In this document: in pieces, positions 15,391-23,033 of the stretch | Position numbering within the stretch: the first letter of the stretch is position 1 | How the letters are laid out: every line of letters begins with the position of its first letter | From: an uncultured Clostridia bacterium | Lineage (GTDB): Bacteria; Bacillota; Clostridia; Oscillospirales; Ruminococcaceae | Assembly: GCA_947168885.1 (NCBI GenBank) | Contig: CAMVNQ010000007.1 | Coordinates: 1 to 64,000, forward strand | Length of the DNA stretch: 64,000 bases | Reading direction: 5' to 3' | Notes under the pieces: generated by a model | Databases searched by the model: none | What the model saw: the letters and a program-made list of their open reading frames with translations, nothing else | Told to the model about the DNA's origin: nothing | Translations under genes and position numbers: made by a program

Positions 15391-16578
15391 TTATTTGAAC
15401 ACATCTTCCAACGCTCTCTTGCTCAGCTCTGCCTGATTCTGCGTCAGGTGATTGTAGATGTCCATTGTGACGCTGATGTTTTTGTGACCTAACCTTTCCT
15501 GCACATACTTGATGGGCAGTCCTGCTTCGAGCAGACGGGTGCAGTGGGTATGGCGCAGGGAATGAAAAGTGAAAGCAGGATAGAATTTGTGGATAACAGA
15601 GCTCGTGTGCTGTATCGTTCTCGGCTGAATGAAACCGCCGTTCTCATATACATTTACAAAGTCTATCACGTTGCCTGTACTTTCATTGATGCCGAGTTCC
15701 TCATCGTAATATATCAGCGAGTATTCATCGGCGTAGTATTCCTTTGCCCGTATCTGCTTTTCCTGCACTTCTTTCAGAAGTTCTACGATAGTTTCATCTA
15801 TATCGATCGTCCTACTGGAATTATACTTCGGTGGAGTCAGATACCATATTTTCTTCTCTAAATCCCACTGGAGCTGTTTGTTGATCGTGACCGTCCTGTC
15901 AGCGAAGTTCACGTTATCCCATGTAATCGCAAAGGATTCGCCAAGACGCATACCGCAGTGATAAGCAAACATCAGCGGAAGATAGGTAGAACTGCCTTTC
16001 GGGAAACGCTCAAATATCTCGTCGATAATATCTTTTTCGATGACCTCACGCTTATATTGTGACGAGCGGTAGTTGGTTCGTGAGCCTTTTGGAATCTTCA
16101 CATAAGCCATAGGTGAGGTTTTCAGGTAGTGAAGCGGCTGTACGGCATAGTTCAGGCTGTTTGACAGCACGCCCTTGATGCCTATGACCGTATTCTTGCT
16201 GTATCCGTTAGCGACCATATCGTTGATCAGCTTCTGGAGCTGTTCCGCTGTGATCGAAGCAAGACGGTACTTGCCGATCTTCGGAGATATGTGAAGCCGG
16301 ATATACTTTTTATAGTTTGCAACAGTTGTTGGTTTCAAATTCGGGATACAATACATCTCGATCCAGTAATTGAGGTAGTCGTGCATGGAAAGCTCGGAAG
16401 GCGTATTCACAGAACCGGCGGTCTGATATTCGTGCATAGCCTTGATTCCCTCACTGACCGCCTCTGCTTTTGTGTTGAAACCGCCCTTGCTGATACGCTT
16501 ACGCTTGCCGTCCATTTTGGCTATCTCAAAGTAGTATTCCCATTTCTTTCCACGCTTGCGAGCATTGATATCTGCCAT
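15391..16578 (-). CDS. tyrosine recombinase/integrase of the mobilizable element
   Basis: 395 aa from ATG 16578, which has GAGGGTG 6-7 bases upstream. Domains are a basic arm-binding N-terminus (INARKRGKKWEYYFE), a SAM-like core-binding domain (about 70-170) and the catalytic domain. The catalytic residues are visible: Arg in CGMRLGESF (near 209), HSLRHTH (near 339), GH in ERLGHKN, and the nucleophile Tyr in MDIYNHL (near 374). The enzyme integrates and excises the element by site-specific recombination. It lies at the element's right end, next to the likely attachment site. Confidence 0.88.
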   Translation of the reverse strand: MADINARKRGKKWEYYFEIAKMDGKRKRISKGGFNTKAEAVSEGIKAMHEYQTAGSVNTPSELSMHDYLNYWIEMYCIPNLKPTTVANYKKYIRLHISPKIGKYRLASITAEQLQKLINDMVANGYSKNTVIGIKGVLSNSLNYAVQPLHYLKTSPMAYVKIPKGSRTNYRSSQYKREVIEKDIIDEIFERFPKGSSTYLPLMFAYHCGMRLGESFAITWDNVNFADRTVTINKQLQWDLEKKIWYLTPPKYNSSRTIDIDETIVELLKEVQEKQIRAKEYYADEYSLIYYDEELGINESTGNVIDFVNVYENGGFIQPRTIQHTSSVIHKFYPAFTFHSLRHTHCTRLLEAGLPIKYVQERLGHKNISVTMDIYNHLTQNQAELSKRALEDVFK

Positions 16579-16722
16579 AAGATCACCCTCATATATTATA
16601 GCGCGCCACACCCGAAAAAGTCAAGCATTTTTGTCACCCATTTGTCACCCAAAAATGGATTTTTGTGAGTAAAACACCGTCAAAATAAATTTTGAAAAGT
16701 TTTCGACAATGCGTTATAACGG

Positions 16723-16738
16723 CGTAGTTACGGGCTTT
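16723..16738 (-). repeat. inverted copy of the 16-bp repeat at 14751-14766
   Basis: CGTAGTTACGGGCTTT is the exact reverse complement of 14751-14766. It lies 145 bases outside the integrase start, between int and the gene fragment at 16789, a typical place for arm or core sites. Confidence 0.6.
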
Positions 16739-16788
16739 TCTCGTCATTGCAAGTTGTTCGTGGTAACGGCAGATTTTTTTGATTTTGC

Positions 16789-16860
16789 ATGGGTAACAAC
16801 CCGATGGTCGGTGCAACAGTTGCTTGCGCAGTTGCTGTTGAAGAGGCTATGAAGGGCTGA
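16789..16860 (+). pseudogene. 3' fragment of a host gene at the element boundary
   Basis: The frame reads MGNNPMVGATVACAVAVEEA then MKG and stop, preceded in frame by a stop at 16780-16782. It has no ribosome site but is followed by a proper terminator (16884-16916). The simplest reading is that the element inserted into the 3' end of a gene and left its last codons here, with the 5' part beyond the left edge. I do not recognise the gene. Confidence 0.4.
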
Positions 16861-16883
16861 TATAAGCTTTATATAACAAATTT

Positions 16884-16916
16884 CCGGCACGGCAGAGATG
16901 TCTGTGCCGGTTTTTT
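16884..16916 (+). terminator. Rho-independent terminator
   Basis: CCGGCAC (16884-16890) pairs with GTGCCGG (16904-16910), then six T. It terminates the gene whose tail is at 16789-16860. Confidence 0.85.
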
Positions 16917-16941
16917 ATGTTATAGTATCATAGCGAACAGA

Positions 16942-16970
16942 TTGACAACAGGAGCATTCTGTTGTATAAT
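16942..16970 (+). promoter_or_regulatory. sigma-A promoter of the flavodoxin gene
   Basis: TTGACA (16942-16947), 17-base spacer, TATAAT (16965-16970): a consensus promoter about 30 bases before the ribosome site AAGGAG. Confidence 0.8.
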
Positions 16971-17000
16971 AAAATTAGTCAATATATAAGGAGAAACGTT

Positions 17001-17537
17001 ATGAACGGAATAATTCTATATCAGTCCAAATACGGCTCGGCAAAAAAATACGCTGAATGGATATCCGAAGATACCGGCTTTGAGTGTACGGAAGTTAAGA
17101 AAGCGGATAAAAATGAGATTGCGGGATATGACACCATAATTCTGTGCGGAGGTATATATGCTTCCGGGATAGCGGGTCTGTCGTTTCTTAAAAAGAACAT
17201 CGGTAAGCTGAACGGAAAGAAGCTCGCGGTATTCTGCTGCGGCGCTTCGCCTTATGACGAAAATGCTCTTGAGCAGATAAGGATCTTCAACATGAAGGAC
17301 GCGTTAGCTGCGATACCTGTATTTTACGGGCGAGGCTCGTGGGATATGGATGCTATGTCTTTCAAGGACAGAACGCTTTGTAATATGCTTCGTAAAGTTG
17401 TAGCTAAGAAAGACCCCGCAGACTATGAAATATGGGAAAAAGCACTTATGGAAGCCGGCGAGGACAAGTGCGACTGGTCAGACAGAAAGTACATCGAACC
17501 GCTTGTGGCTTTCATCAATTCGCAGCAGGAAACCTGA
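17001..17537 (+). CDS. flavodoxin-domain protein
   Basis: 178 aa from ATG 17001, behind AAGGAG. MNGIILYQSKYGSAKKYAEW matches the FMN phosphate-binding loop of flavodoxins. IILCGGIYASGIAGLSFLKK and LAVFCCGASPY fit the second and third FMN loops of the flavodoxin/protoporphyrinogen-oxidase (HemG-like) family. It is a small cytosolic redox protein; its electron partner is unknown. It has its own promoter and is probably monocistronic. Confidence 0.75.
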   Translation: MNGIILYQSKYGSAKKYAEWISEDTGFECTEVKKADKNEIAGYDTIILCGGIYASGIAGLSFLKKNIGKLNGKKLAVFCCGASPYDENALEQIRIFNMKDALAAIPVFYGRGSWDMDAMSFKDRTLCNMLRKVVAKKDPADYEIWEKALMEAGEDKCDWSDRKYIEPLVAFINSQQET

Positions 17538-17670
17538 CGGATTTGTGAGTACGGGGCTTCAGCCGATGCGATGAGTGCAGCAGTTGCGTTCGCGATGTTT
17601 GAAAAGATGAACAGCAGCAATTGCGAAACTACGGAAAGAAGTTGTCCGGTGTGATGAATGAGGTGAGTAA

Positions 17671-18819
17671 ATGGATCAGGGCGTTAATATTCAGTCTGTT
17701 TTCATTGCTGATTTTATAGGCTGCCTTGTTCTTCTTAATATTATCCTTACGAAAGGTTGGAAGATACCTACACGGGAACAGGAGAGCAGGATACTGCTTC
17801 TTCTTGTCATCGCTTCACTGGTGAACTGTGTTATAGACCCGCTTGCGTTCTTTTTTGACGGCAGACCCGGTCAGTTCAGCTTTATGGTGCTGTTCACAGT
17901 CAATACGATACTGTTTCTTTACAATCTTGCCGTCGGACTCGGCGTTGTGTTCCTCGTATGCTATCATCTGCACAAGAAGATAAACATGGCGCAGAATATC
18001 ATGGTTGGATTGATGCTGCTTACCGAGATACTTCTGCTTGTGATAAACATATTTACGCCTACTGTATTCTCTATCGATGCAGGAAACCGGTATCACCGCG
18101 AGAATTTCTATATGGTGTTTGTGCTGTTCGGCTTTTTGCTTATTATGTACAGCTGGGCTATCTATGCGGTTGAAAGGCTGAAGAACGGCTCTCTGCGTTA
18201 TTTCCCGGTATGGCAGTTCATGATGCCCGCGTTTCTGTGCATAATCGTACAGACGATGAATTACGGCATATCTATCCAACCCGTAGGATATGCGGTGTCG
18301 ATAAACGCTATCGCAATCTGTTTACAGAATGAATGTATTTATATCGACAAGCTTACCGGTGCGTTCAACCGCTCGGAGCTTGATAAGATAATACTTTCGC
18401 TTAAAAAGAAGAAGATCAGGAAGGTTGCCGCGTTAATGCTTGATCTGAACGATTTCAAGCTCATCAATGATACATACTCTCATAATGAGGGTGATGCAGC
18501 CCTTGTTGCTCTGGCGGATATTCTGTTCTTTGTGGTTCAGAATCACGGTATTGTAATAAGGTTTGCCGGTGATGAATTCATCGTGATACTGAATAAAGCG
18601 GAGCCTGATGCCGTTACCGAACTCAGGGCCGGGATACAAAGGGCAATCGATGACTATAACAGGAACTCCGGAAAACCGTACGTCCTTTCTGCGGCTATAG
18701 GCGGCGATATGTTCGAAATGAGCGGTGATGACCCGGACTTTCTCAGAAAGATAGACGAGCTTATGTATAAAGATAAGATCGAGTATTACAAGACCCATGA
18801 CAGAAGAGGCAAAAGATAA
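17671..18819 (+). CDS. membrane diguanylate cyclase (GGDEF)
   Basis: 382 aa. Six or seven hydrophobic segments fill residues 1-220, with no extracellular loop long enough for a Cache domain. A GGDEF domain follows, with LDLNDFKLINDTYSHNEGD (metal- and substrate-binding Asp/Asn) and active-site motif RFAGDEF, an AGDEF form that normally stays active. The product would be cyclic di-GMP made in response to a membrane or ligand signal. It is preceded by GAATGAGGTGAGTAA and ends at a bidirectional terminator. Confidence 0.82.
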   Translation: MDQGVNIQSVFIADFIGCLVLLNIILTKGWKIPTREQESRILLLLVIASLVNCVIDPLAFFFDGRPGQFSFMVLFTVNTILFLYNLAVGLGVVFLVCYHLHKKINMAQNIMVGLMLLTEILLLVINIFTPTVFSIDAGNRYHRENFYMVFVLFGFLLIMYSWAIYAVERLKNGSLRYFPVWQFMMPAFLCIIVQTMNYGISIQPVGYAVSINAIAICLQNECIYIDKLTGAFNRSELDKIILSLKKKKIRKVAALMLDLNDFKLINDTYSHNEGDAALVALADILFFVVQNHGIVIRFAGDEFIVILNKAEPDAVTELRAGIQRAIDDYNRNSGKPYVLSAAIGGDMFEMSGDDPDFLRKIDELMYKDKIEYYKTHDRRGKR

Positions 18820-18833
18820 ACCTGACAAGACCC

Positions 18834-18875
18834 AAAAGCTCCCGGGCGGTTCAATGAGACTGCCCGGGAGCTTTT
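18834..18875. terminator. bidirectional terminator
   Basis: AAAAGCTCCCGGGC (18834-18847) pairs perfectly with GCCCGGGAGCTTTT (18862-18875), between two convergent genes. Confidence 0.9.
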
Positions 18876-18880
18876 ATCTG

Positions 18881-19354
18881 TTATGTCGTTTCAAAAAGAT
18901 TGATTATCCTTATCCTTTTTTTCTCTGCCATTCTCACGGTCTGACCGGTACCCGACGCAAGCCGTCGTTCGTCATAGCAGCATACGCATATATCCGCGTG
19001 ATCGATAAGCCGCTGATTGCGCTGTTTCATACATTCCTTGGTGAAATGGTCGGATATGTACTCTACGCTGTCTGCCGAGTGAAGTATATCGAAATAAGTG
19101 TCCCGAAGCTCGCGGGTGAACGAACGCGTCTGTTCTTCGGGAGAGCAGGGGAGAACAAGCACAAGGCTTATCCACGGATAAAGCGCCTTGAGATCGAGAA
19201 CCGTGAGCGCCGCGAGAGTATCGAAGCCTGCCGCACCGCCGGCGAAGAACATATCCGAACCTTTTTCTATCAGCCCTTCAAGTGTCGCATAAAGCGGCTC
19301 TCTTAACGCATCCGCATCTATTTCACGGTGACCCGTGAAGCTAACATTGTTCAT
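18881..19354 (-). CDS. SLOG-family protein (YpsA/DUF1273-like)
   Basis: 157 aa from ATG 19354, with CGGAG upstream. NNVSFTGHREI at the start and MFFAGGAAGFDTLAALTVLD near residues 35-55 are the nucleotide-binding motifs of the SLOG Rossmann-like fold, as in YpsA and DprA-like proteins. ICVCCYDERRLASGTGQTVR resembles the C-terminal signature. The family is thought to bind a nucleotide-derived ligand. The start lies just behind the stop of the symporter gene, so both are probably co-transcribed. Confidence 0.75.
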   Translation of the reverse strand: MNNVSFTGHREIDADALREPLYATLEGLIEKGSDMFFAGGAAGFDTLAALTVLDLKALYPWISLVLVLPCSPEEQTRSFTRELRDTYFDILHSADSVEYISDHFTKECMKQRNQRLIDHADICVCCYDERRLASGTGQTVRMAEKKRIRIINLFETT

Positions 19355-19355
19355 T

Positions 19356-20762
19356 TCAGTCTCCGGTCCTTGCAAAATATTCCTTCGTTTCCCGCTTGAC
19401 TACGCCTGACAGCGCAAGCAGGGCGGTTATATTCGGAAGCGCCATAAGTCCGTTGAAAATGTCCGCAATGTTCCATACCGCATCTACGGTAAGGAACGGT
19501 CCGATGAATACTGCGCCTATGTAGATCCAGCGGAAAGCGGTTGAAAGCCATTTATGGTAGCCGAAAAGATAAGAGAGACAGCGCTCGGAATAATAATTCC
19601 AGCCGAGTATCGTCGTGAAAGCGAACACCGCGAGGCATATCATAAGTATGAACGAAGCGACCTCGCGCGGGAAAGGAAGTCCGTTGTCAAATGCGTCAAC
19701 CGTGATGTCAACGCCCGAAAGACCTTTGGTGTGGCTCCCGGAAATAATGATCGTGAGTCCGGTCATGGTGCAGACTATGATCGTATCTATGAATGTACCC
19801 ATCATGGATACAAGACCCTGACGCACAGGCTCGTTGGTCTTTGCCGCGGAAGCCGCGATAGGCGCAGAGCCGAGACCCGCTTCGTTGGAGAAGATGCCGC
19901 GCGCTATACCTTTCTGTGCGGAAAGCATCACGATAGCTATGCCTGCCGCTCCGCCTGCTATCGGACGGAGGCCGAAGGCGCTCTCGAATATCTCGACGAC
20001 TGCGGCGGGTATCTGGGTGACATGGGTAACGAGGATTATAACGCAGCAGAGAACATAAAGGCTTATCATTGCGGGTACGACGATCTCGGCAAAGCGCGAA
20101 ATACGCTTAAGACCGCCTATGAGCACGAGTGCGGCGAGGAAAGTAATTATGATGCCCGCGATAATGACGCATACACTGTAGTCGTTGCCGAAAATGTTCA
20201 CGGTGTTCTCCGAGTTCGGGTCGAAGAAGCCTTTGACAGCCGATGTGATGCCGTTTATCTGGGTGAAGGTACCTATACCCATGAGACCGACGAAAACGCC
20301 GAAGAACGCGAATATCTTTCCGAGCCAGCGCCACTTTCTTCCCATACCGTTCTCTATGTAGTAGAACGGACCGCCGAGTATCTTACCGTTCCGGTCGGTG
20401 GTGCGGTATTTTATTGCAAGCAGTCCTTCGGAATATTTTGTCGCCATTCCGAAAAGTGCCGCGACCTCCATCCAGAAAAGGGCTCCTGCGCCGCCTGTCG
20501 AGACCGCCGTAGCGACACCGACGATATTTCCTGTGCCGACAGTGGCGGAAAGGGCAGTACAGAGTGCAGCGAAACTCGAAACGTCACCTTTTCCGGAATT
20601 GTCGTCGTGGAGCATATACTTGAAGCCCTTGCCGATCTTTCGTACCTGGAGGAATCGTGTCCTTATCGTAAGTATGATACCGCAGGTGAGTATGAGTACG
20701 ATCAGAGGGATACCCCATACAATATCATCTATCTGTTTGATTATCGCGTCGATCTGCTCCAT
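19356..20762 (-). CDS. sodium:alanine/glycine symporter (AgcS family)
   Basis: 468 aa from ATG 20762, behind AGAGGAG; the extra N-terminal residues of the longer ORF have no ribosome site. About 10-11 membrane segments. The family signature is clear: ALSATVGTGNIVGVATAVST, ILGGPFYYIENGMG and GIFSNEAGLGSAPIAASAAK. These proteins import alanine or glycine with Na+. A sigma-A promoter lies at 20846-20874 on this strand. Confidence 0.9.
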   Translation of the reverse strand: MEQIDAIIKQIDDIVWGIPLIVLILTCGIILTIRTRFLQVRKIGKGFKYMLHDDNSGKGDVSSFAALCTALSATVGTGNIVGVATAVSTGGAGALFWMEVAALFGMATKYSEGLLAIKYRTTDRNGKILGGPFYYIENGMGRKWRWLGKIFAFFGVFVGLMGIGTFTQINGITSAVKGFFDPNSENTVNIFGNDYSVCVIIAGIIITFLAALVLIGGLKRISRFAEIVVPAMISLYVLCCVIILVTHVTQIPAAVVEIFESAFGLRPIAGGAAGIAIVMLSAQKGIARGIFSNEAGLGSAPIAASAAKTNEPVRQGLVSMMGTFIDTIIVCTMTGLTIIISGSHTKGLSGVDITVDAFDNGLPFPREVASFILMICLAVFAFTTILGWNYYSERCLSYLFGYHKWLSTAFRWIYIGAVFIGPFLTVDAVWNIADIFNGLMALPNITALLALSGVVKRETKEYFARTGD

Positions 20763-20845
20763 CTGACTGCTCCTCTCGTTTATGGGCATTGCGTCCGGGG
20801 GAGTTCGGAAACGCATAGAATACTTAATAATAGAATTATATAAAG

Positions 20846-20874
20846 ATTTTACAGTATTTTTGTATATTTGTCAA
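20846..20874 (-). promoter_or_regulatory. sigma-A promoter of the symporter operon
   Basis: On the minus strand TTGACA (20874-20869), 17-base spacer, TAAAAT (20851-20846). Confidence 0.75.
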
Positions 20875-21013
20875 GCAGAAAACGACAAATATTTAACAAT
20901 TGTCGCGGAAAACAGAAAAAGCGTGAAATATACTGTTTTATGGCTGTCGGTTATGGCTCACGCCGCTTTTTCTTCATTTCGCGTCATAATCTTTCTTTTT
21001 TGTTAATAAAAGC

Positions 21014-21040
21014 TAAAGTTTTAAAAAAAACTGTCGATAT
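21014..21040 (+). promoter_or_regulatory. sigma-28 (SigD/FliA)-like promoter
   Basis: TAAAGTTT at 21014 and GTCGATAT at 21033-21040, with 15 bases between TAAA and the -10 box. The SigD consensus is TAAA-N15-GCCGATAT, so only one position differs. It is about 95 bases upstream of the leader ORF and the flagellum-like gene pair. No sigma-A promoter of similar quality is seen in the 20763-21133 gap, which otherwise contains only the divergent symporter promoter. Confidence 0.6.
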
Positions 21041-21133
21041 AATATATGAGGTGTAAGGGAATTGCGCCTTGCTTCGCATTGCCGAACACGGCAGGAAACG
21101 GCGGCGGGGCATAAATTTCAAGGAGGAAACGGT

Positions 21134-21190
21134 ATGAAAATAAGCTTTTTCACGCCGCACCTCGGGAAGAAAGGACTGGTAACAATATGA
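21134..21190 (+). CDS. 18-codon leader peptide coupled to the next gene
   Basis: MKISFFTPHLGKKGLVTI, starting at ATG 21134 with a near-perfect AAGGAGG upstream. Its stop TGA overlaps the ATG of the following gene as ATGA. The next gene has no ribosome site of its own in the usual window, so it probably depends on translation of this leader. Confidence 0.6.
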   Translation: MKISFFTPHLGKKGLVTI

Positions 21191-21825
21191 GCGGAATCAA
21201 CCCTTTATATGACAGTTACGCTAACGCTCCCGTTAATTCCAAGTATGGAAAGGTAAAAGAGACCAAGAACGAAAAATCTGCCGATTCAGTCGATAAGACC
21301 GCCGAAAAGGCTGCCGGAAAGACTGAGAAGCGCACAGATTCGTTCGAGCGCTCCGAAGGCTCGGTAAAGAACAACACCTATACCAAGGGTGTTGCAACAG
21401 AGCACGCGGGCAAGTCCGCCCTTCAGATCAAGAACGAAGGTATGAAGGATATGGTCTCCCAACTTCTCGGTCAGGCGACGAACGCTTCCGGCAATAAGGA
21501 AGGTCTTACGCTTGAATCCATAATGAAGAGCTACGACCTCGATTATATCGAGAGCGACGGTTCTGAGGATTTCTGGGGTGCTGAAAAGACGGCAAATCGT
21601 ATCCTCGATTTTGCCAAGAGTCTCGCGGGCAACGACCCCGAGAAGTTCCAGAAAGTAAAAGATGCTTTCGAGAAGGGCTTCGGTGAGTGTGAGGGCATCT
21701 GGGGCGACAAGCTTCCGGACGTATGCTACGACACGCTTGACAATGTCCGCAAGGGCTTCGACGAGTGGGAGAAAGAATTCAACACCCAGTCGGACGCTGC
21801 GGCTACTGCTGCTGCGGCAGAATGA
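21187..21825 (+). CDS. hypothetical protein, flagellum-associated style
   Basis: 212 aa, hydrophilic, no signal peptide or membrane segment. Residues 1-75 are Lys/Glu/Ser/Thr-rich and probably disordered. The C-terminal domain, RILDFAKSLAGNDPEKFQKV followed by KDAFEKGFGECEGIWGDKLP, resembles a conserved domain (DUF5610-like, from memory) of proteins found with flagellar genes in other bacteria. Promoter type and the FliD-like neighbour support that link. Translation is probably coupled to the 18-codon leader. Function unknown. Confidence 0.55.
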   Translation: MSGINPLYDSYANAPVNSKYGKVKETKNEKSADSVDKTAEKAAGKTEKRTDSFERSEGSVKNNTYTKGVATEHAGKSALQIKNEGMKDMVSQLLGQATNASGNKEGLTLESIMKSYDLDYIESDGSEDFWGAEKTANRILDFAKSLAGNDPEKFQKVKDAFEKGFGECEGIWGDKLPDVCYDTLDNVRKGFDEWEKEFNTQSDAAATAAAAE

Positions 21826-21988
21826 TACGGTCTGACTGACCGCACATAAATGACATCATTTACCCCGCCTTTGGAATAAAGGCAAATGCTCAGGCGGGAT
21901 AACGTATCGGTACGACGGGCGCTGACGCGCTTTCTGCCGCGTTGTATATGATAAGTTATTCCGTTAATTATCGAAGGGAAGTGATATT

Positions 21989-22690
21989 ATGAGCGATATG
22001 AATCTATTCTACTCATCGATGAGCAATGTTCTCAACCAGTGGAGCGATTTCCGTGTTGCGAAACCGCTTTACAAGTATTACTTTGCACAGCAGAAGGCTG
22101 AAACGACATCTTCCGCAAAGGAAGCAGCGAGCAAGTTCGAGAAGAATGATACAAAGGCTTCCACAGCTTATTCCGCTTCAAAGAACGACAAGCTCAAGAC
22201 CTACGCCGATAACGTAAAGACCGCCGCTTCCGGTCTCGAGTCCGCTTTCAAGGCAGACGCGAAAACCGGCGAGGTAGATATGGATAAGGCGTATTCCGCA
22301 GCGGAATCCTTCGTAAACAGCTACAACGAGCTTTACTCATCGACAAGAAGCTCCGGTAACGCGTCCGTATCCGGAAAGAGCCAGTTTGTTGCCAATATGA
22401 CCGACGCCTATTCAAATAAGCTCGCAAAAGTCGGTATCACAAAGGGCAGCGACGGGAAGCTCCAGATAGATAAGGACAAATTCAACGAAGCAAGCGACGA
22501 GGAGCGCGAGGAGATCTTCGGCAAGAAGAATTCCTATGCAAGCTTTATGTCCGAGCAGGCTAATGCGATCTCCGCATACGCTCAGACAGCGGCATACCTT
22601 GACGCAAACAAGACTTACACCAATTCCGGTGAAGTCGCAAGCAGCAATGCCACAGCATTAAGCGGTGCACTATTCAATCAGCTGTTCTGA
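21989..22690 (+). CDS. FliD/flagellin-like export substrate
   Basis: 233 aa, rich in Ala, Ser, Lys and Asn and very low in Cys and Trp, like flagellar filament and cap proteins. SAAESFVNSYNELYSSTRSS and AKVGITKGSDGKLQIDKDKF are the type of repeats seen in the C-terminal part of hook-associated protein 2 (FliD). There is no Sec signal, and the N-terminus MSDMNLFYSSMSNVLNQWSD is amphipathic. AAGGGAAG precedes the ATG. It lies 163 bases after the preceding gene and may share the sigma-28-like promoter. No flagellar export genes are in the window, so real function is open. Confidence 0.55.
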   Translation: MSDMNLFYSSMSNVLNQWSDFRVAKPLYKYYFAQQKAETTSSAKEAASKFEKNDTKASTAYSASKNDKLKTYADNVKTAASGLESAFKADAKTGEVDMDKAYSAAESFVNSYNELYSSTRSSGNASVSGKSQFVANMTDAYSNKLAKVGITKGSDGKLQIDKDKFNEASDEEREEIFGKKNSYASFMSEQANAISAYAQTAAYLDANKTYTNSGEVASSNATALSGALFNQLF

Positions 22691-22710
22691 TCAAAAATGA
22701 TGTCATTGGA

Positions 22711-22736
22711 AGAGCCTCCGAAAAGGGGGCTTTTCT
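22711..22736 (+). terminator. terminator after the flagellum-like genes
   Basis: AGCCTCC (22713-22719) pairs with GGGGGCT (22725-22731), with a G-T pair, followed by TTTCTTTG. Confidence 0.65.
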
Positions 22737-22899
22737 TTGTTTTGTGCATTTTGTCGCGGATGGTCTGATTGTTACGGAAAACAGCACCGGTATTTTGGTA
22801 AAAACACCGAAATAAATATGTGAGTAATTGTGAAAAACGCAGAAATTATGAAAAAATGTAACAAAAGTTTAATTTTTTTACAAAAAAGGCTCCTGTTTA

Positions 22900-22908
22900 T
22901 GTTATAAT
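22900..22908 (+). promoter_or_regulatory. extended -10 promoter of the EAL gene
   Basis: TGTTATAAT at 22900-22908 is an extended -10. The nearest -35-like box is TTTACA at 22877 with a long 20-base spacer. The rest of the 22691-23033 gap is A/T-rich and shows nothing else recognised. Confidence 0.5.
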
Positions 22909-23033
22909 AATATGGTATAGTTTGCGCTGCATGAGAAGTAAGCCGGCTTTTTAACGATTTAATGTGAGACTTGCCTGTGCTTTATCATCATACAGATATA
23001 CCGAAACAGCAGAAGATGACAGGAGGTGGAAGA

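Noticed and set aside
17565-17655. Peptide-like frame (ASADAMSAAVAFAMFEKMN) between the flavodoxin and cyclase genes, similar in style to the tail at 16789
   Set aside because: No start or ribosome site and only loose Ala/Val/Met similarity; too weak to call a second gene fragment.
19554-20843. 429-aa rightward ORF opposite the symporter gene
   Set aside because: Antisense shadow of a clear Na+/alanine symporter; His/Arg/Glu/Tyr-rich with no domain.
22745-23033. Possible cyclic-di-GMP riboswitch before the EAL genes
   Set aside because: The conserved GEMM core sequences were looked for by eye here and before the other GGDEF/EAL genes and not found.
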